DNA of 8,264 nt from Solirubrobacterales bacterium (lineage in GTDB: Bacteria; Actinomycetota; Thermoleophilia; Solirubrobacterales; Solirubrobacteraceae), in NCBI GenBank assembly GCA_025963955.1, contig JAOPZU010000604.1, forward strand, positions 1 to 8,264, given 5' to 3'. Position 1 is the stretch's first letter; every line of letters starts with the position of its first letter. Shown here one piece after another: positions 5,704-8,264 of this stretch. The translations under genes and the position numbers were made by a program. The notes beneath the pieces are model-generated. The model saw only the letters and a program-made list of their open reading frames with translations. It did not search any database and was not told the origin of the DNA.

Positions 5704-7023
5704 TCACCGCAAGGAGCCCGAGCGGGGTGCCCCGTCGCGGACCCACCGCACGTCGTCCCCGCGGACCGCGAGGGACGAGGCCGGGATGCTGCCCGCAGGA
5801 GCCAGGTCGAACGTCACCGGATCCCCCGAGGTGAAGCCCTGAAGCAGTTCCTGCCCGGGGTTGGGGTAGCACGCGGCCTCCGCGGCATCGCGAGCGGCGA
5901 ACAGGACGACCATGCCGAGGTCCGTGACGGCCGCGACCGCCACGGGCGGCGGGGTCACGGCTCGGTTCCCGTGCGCGCAGTCCACCGCGAGGTCGGCGTC
6001 CCAGTAGATCGACCGGGCGCCGGTCTCGAGGCTCAGGAAGCTCATCGTGACCCGGTGCCCGCGGGTGAAGGTGTAGGCCAGCGTCGGTCCCATGACTCGG
6101 TCGATCTTCAGCTGGGCCCGCCCTGATGCCGAGCCGAGGGAGAAGACCGCGTTGCTGAGCGAGCCCGGCTCGCAGCCGACGAACGACGTCCCCAGCCGTG
6201 CCACGCGCAGGCGCCTGACCGGGGAGAGGTTCGTCCGCCGCGCGAGCGACGCGCACGAGACGCCGGCGGGGACGGGGTAGCGCGGGGCAGGACGAGCGGT
6301 GCCGCTGACGCGAGCGCGCTGCGGCTGCCCGGAGCGCGTCCACGTCGCGGTGGCGTTGCGCAGCGTCAGGGACGCAGGATCGATCGACGCGGCCGGCGCG
6401 AAGTCGAGGACCTGCAGGCGCCCGTCGAAGCCGACCGAGCGCAGCTCGTCCTTGTCGCCGTTGCGGTAGGCGTCGCAACCGCGGGCGCGCGGATCGGCGG
6501 GGTTGCCGTAGAGCGCGAGCAGGCGGCCGTCGGCGCCGAGCACCTCGCGGACCACCGGCGGGGTCGGGTCCTGGCCACAGGAGCTGATGAGGCCCGAGTA
6601 GTACTGGCGCGAGCGGCCGGTACGCAGGTCGACGACCGACCGGAAGTCCGGCCCGGCGTTCGCGTCCGTGGAGTAGTACTGCGCGACGGTGACGAAGCGA
6701 CCGGCCACCGATACGAGCTCCGTCTCACGGTCCGTGTAGTAGATCGGGTCCGGGTCCTGGTTCGTGAAGTAGCCGTTGACCCCCAGCAGCCGCACCGGCC
6801 CATCCGGCTTGACGCACCCGAACAGCCGCGAGCCCTTCAGCCGGCGATCGGTCGAGCGCACCTCGACGACCTTCACGCTCGGTGTATCCACCTTGCTCGT
6901 CCCGACCGTGAGCTGCGCGCAGGTCCTCCCCGGTGCGGCGGACGCGGCGGTCGGAGCACCCAGGACCACCAGGCCCGCCAGCGTGGCGAGGGTCGATCTG
7001 GTGCGCCGGCGGACGTTGGTCAC
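5704..7023 (-). CDS. Secreted Cys-rich protein with an internal domain duplication, function unknown
   Basis: This 439-residue protein starts with a signal peptide: basic VRRRTR, a hydrophobic core LATLAGLVVLG, and a likely cleavage after an Ala-Ser-Ala near residue 29. The mature part is two divergent copies of one domain. Each copy has four cysteines in similar order (35, 70, 149, 183 and 257, 284, 349, 385), a shared L-x-TG-x-x-R-x-Y/I-Y motif (132-141 and 331-340), and a shared end: DFAPAASIDPASL (207-219) matches DLAPAGSIPASSL (406-418), each followed by a W-x-R motif. Disulfides are therefore likely. I see no catalytic motif, anchor or sorting signal. GTG 7023 is the only sensible start, as an in-frame TGA lies 9 nt upstream; its ribosome site is poor. 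It converges with the oxidoreductase gene, 3 nt apart. Confidence 0.85.
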   Translation of the reverse strand: MTNVRRRTRSTLATLAGLVVLGAPTAASAAPGRTCAQLTVGTSKVDTPSVKVVEVRSTDRRLKGSRLFGCVKPDGPVRLLGVNGYFTNQDPDPIYYTDRETELVSVAGRFVTVAQYYSTDANAGPDFRSVVDLRTGRSRQYYSGLISSCGQDPTPPVVREVLGADGRLLALYGNPADPRARGCDAYRNGDKDELRSVGFDGRLQVLDFAPAASIDPASLTLRNATATWTRSGQPQRARVSGTARPAPRYPVPAGVSCASLARRTNLSPVRRLRVARLGTSFVGCEPGSLSNAVFSLGSASGRAQLKIDRVMGPTLAYTFTRGHRVTMSFLSLETGARSIYWDADLAVDCAHGNRAVTPPPVAVAAVTDLGMVVLFAARDAAEAACYPNPGQELLQGFTSGDPVTFDLAPAGSIPASSLAVRGDDVRWVRDGAPRSGSLR

Positions 7024-7040
7024 ACCGCGTCAACGACCGG

Positions 7041-7066
7041 GACGGGCAAAGGGTGCGGCAGGTTCC
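7041..7066 (-). promoter_or_regulatory. Possible ECF-sigma-type promoter of the secreted protein gene
   Basis: On the minus strand GGAAC (7062-7066), 17 nt and CGTC (7041-7044) match the general ECF sigma pattern (GGAAC, N16-17, CGTC or CGTT). The leader would be only about 10 nt long. The pattern is short and the DNA GC-rich, so chance is a real alternative. Confidence 0.25.
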
Positions 7067-7132
7067 CGGAGGCGGACCACCCGCGGCCCGACGGGCTCGA
7101 TGAGTTCGCTCCCGCGCCTCCGTCTGTGAAGC

Positions 7133-7894
7133 ATGAACACGACCACGGGCTACGTCGATGTCAACGGCTTGCACATGTACTACGAGATCCACGGCGAGCA
7201 GGGCACGCCGCTCGTCCTGCTGCACGGCGGGGTCATGACCATCGACCTGACCTTCGCCGAGCTCATCCCCGCGCTCAGCCGCAAGCACCGGGTCATCGCC
7301 GTCGAGTTCCAGGCGCACGGGCGTACCGCCGACATCGAGCGCGACCTCAGCTACCCCGACCTCGCCGCAGACGTGATCGCGCTGCTCGATCACCTCGGCA
7401 TCGACCGCGCGCACGTCCTCGGCCACAGCATGGGCGGCGGCGTCGCCCTGGAGCTCGCCGTCGCCCATCCCGGCCGCGTGCGCTCGATCGTGCCGGTCTC
7501 GGCCAGCGTCCGCCCCGACGGCGCCCACCCGGACCTCGCCGACCCGAGCACGTACGCGACGTCCACGCGCATGCCGACCGCGGAGGACTTCGCCGCCATG
7601 GGCGAGGCCTACGCGAGGCTCTCGCCCCACCCCGACCGCTTCGAGCAGCTGCCCATGCGGACGATGGCGACCGTCGAGGCGTGGGAGGGCTGGAGCGACG
7701 CGCAGCTCGCGGCCATCACCGCGCCCGTGCTGATCGTCCTCGGGGACCACGACTTCACCACGACCGCCCACGCCGCGGTGATGCAGGAGCTCATTCCCGG
7801 CTCACGGCTGGCGATCCTCCCCGGCACCACCCACATGCAGGCACCCCACCGGGCCGAGCTGCTCCTCCCGATGCTGGACGCCTTCCTCGACTGA
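7133..7894 (+). CDS. Alpha/beta-hydrolase fold protein
   Basis: The 253-residue protein has a complete alpha/beta-hydrolase catalytic set: the oxyanion-hole loop LLHGG (29-33), the nucleophile elbow GHSMGG with Ser99, the acid in GDHD with Asp207, and the base His234 in PGTTHM. The strand before helix A reads VEFQAHGRT, a variant of the common D-x-R-G-x-G-x-S stretch that I recall from many actinobacterial hydrolases. Length and lack of a signal peptide suggest a cytoplasmic esterase or C-C/ester-bond hydrolase; the substrate is not visible. ATG 7133 is the first good start, with GTGAAG close upstream as a weak ribosome site. The gene diverges from the secreted protein gene across 109 bp. No copy of the 18-bp repeat was seen here, so it probably lies outside the TetR regulon. 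Confidence 0.9.
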   Translation: MNTTTGYVDVNGLHMYYEIHGEQGTPLVLLHGGVMTIDLTFAELIPALSRKHRVIAVEFQAHGRTADIERDLSYPDLAADVIALLDHLGIDRAHVLGHSMGGGVALELAVAHPGRVRSIVPVSASVRPDGAHPDLADPSTYATSTRMPTAEDFAAMGEAYARLSPHPDRFEQLPMRTMATVEAWEGWSDAQLAAITAPVLIVLGDHDFTTTAHAAVMQELIPGSRLAILPGTTHMQAPHRAELLLPMLDAFLD

Positions 7895-7911
7895 CGTCCG
7901 AGCGCGGTCCG

Positions 7912-7954
7912 CCGACCGACCCGGCGCGCGCGGCTGCCGGGCGCGGGTCCTCGG
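7912..7954 (+). terminator. Long GC-rich hairpin after the hydrolase gene
   Basis: CCGA-CC-GACCCG-G-CGC (7912-7927) pairs with GCG-CGGGTC-C-TCGG (7941-7954), giving 13 base pairs broken by one bulge and a small internal mismatch, with a 13-nt loop. It begins 18 nt after the hydrolase stop. No T-run follows, so it may be a non-canonical high-GC terminator or a message-stabilising structure. Confidence 0.45.
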
Positions 7955-8020
7955 TCCGGACGAGAACACGCGGGCCCGTCGATCATCCTCAACTCATCTG
8001 CACGCTGTATCCAGGGACCC

Positions 8021-8264
8021 ATGCCCGCTCGAGTCGTCCGCCGGCGCCGTGCCCTCGTCGCCCTCGTCGTGATCGTCCTCGTCGTGGTGGCCGGCGCGAG
8101 TGCGCTTCGCGGGCCGCGTCGCTCCGGTCCGCCCGCGGATAGGGCCGGGGCGGCCCCGAGGGTCGCAGCGGCGAAGCCCCGAGCGCTGGCCGTGACGACC
8201 CCGTCCAGCCGTGCTGCGCCGCGCCGCGACCTGCCGCCTCTCGCGCATATCCCCACCCGGCGCT
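8021..8264 (+). CDS. Protein with N-terminal signal/anchor segment, partial
   Basis: A frame opens at ATG 8021 and remains open for 81 codons to the window edge. AGGG in the preceding CCAGGGACCC can serve as ribosome site. The N-terminus has a basic stretch (RVVRRRR), then a strongly hydrophobic run ALVALVVIVLVVVAGA at about residues 11-26, then an Ala/Pro/Arg-rich low-complexity linker. This is the layout of a secreted or single-pass anchored protein whose functional domain lies beyond the window. Wobble-position GC (67 of 81 codons) is lower than in the neighbouring genes, as is common in such linkers. The function cannot be read. Confidence 0.6.
   Translation, partial: MPARVVRRRRALVALVVIVLVVVAGASALRGPRRSGPPADRAGAAPRVAAAKPRALAVTTPSSRAAPRRDLPPLAHIPTRR

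Noticed and set aside
5722..5733. CGGGG-TG-CCCCG inverted repeat near the end of the secreted-protein gene, considered as a terminator
   Set aside because: The loop would be only 2 nt, it is inside coding sequence and there is no T-run.
7609..8256. A 215-codon minus-strand frame across the hydrolase end and the right edge
   Set aside because: It has an Arg/Ala-rich composition without motifs, and overlaps the catalytic C-terminal part of the hydrolase and the hydrophobic N-terminus of the plus-strand gene at 8021.

Overview
The window is very GC-rich DNA with near-uniform G/C at codon wobble positions, no RNA genes, no CRISPR array and no mobile element. Frequent GTG starts, a class I-type bacterial P450 next to acyl-CoA-type enzymes and a TetR regulator suggest a high-GC actinobacterium. 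The Arg/Ala-rich secreted proteins on the right hint at Thermoleophilia/Solirubrobacterales, but this placement is an inference from style, not from a marker gene.

Left and centre (1-5700) form one regulated catabolic-looking locus. On the minus strand, reading leftwards, lie a crotonase-fold protein (1432-2205), a probable 28-codon small ORF (1293-1379) that overlaps the regulator start, a TetR-family repressor (694-1296) and a multi-pass membrane protein running off the left edge (1-554). On the plus strand, divergent from the crotonase gene, lie a cytochrome P450 (2320-3489) and, 9 nt behind it, a large molybdopterin/4Fe-4S oxidoreductase (3499-5700).

The main new observation is an 18-bp motif, consensus TAGTGAACGWYSGGTTCG with core GAAC-N5-GTTC. 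It occurs four times (592-609, 658-675, 1417-1434, 2235-2252), with a fifth core-only copy at 1365-1377. The four full copies lie in the three gaps in front of the membrane-protein gene, tetR and the divergent crotonase/P450 pair; the fifth lies in the tetR leader, within the proposed small ORF. Two copies sit exactly between plausible -35 and -10 boxes. The simplest reading is a compact TetR regulon that controls itself, a membrane protein, a crotonase and a P450-Mo enzyme operon. The substrate is unknown. A hydrophobic compound that is oxidised and handled as a CoA thioester fits the gene set but is not shown.

Two enzymes look non-standard: the crotonase lacks both catalytic glutamates of enoyl-CoA hydratase, and the Mo enzyme has no cysteine where most relatives carry the metal ligand.

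The right part (5704-8264) looks unrelated to the regulon. It holds a secreted Cys-rich protein built from two divergent copies of one domain (5704-7023, minus), a divergently transcribed alpha/beta hydrolase (7133-7894), a GC-rich hairpin after it, and the start of a protein with an N-terminal membrane segment that runs off the right edge (8021-8264).
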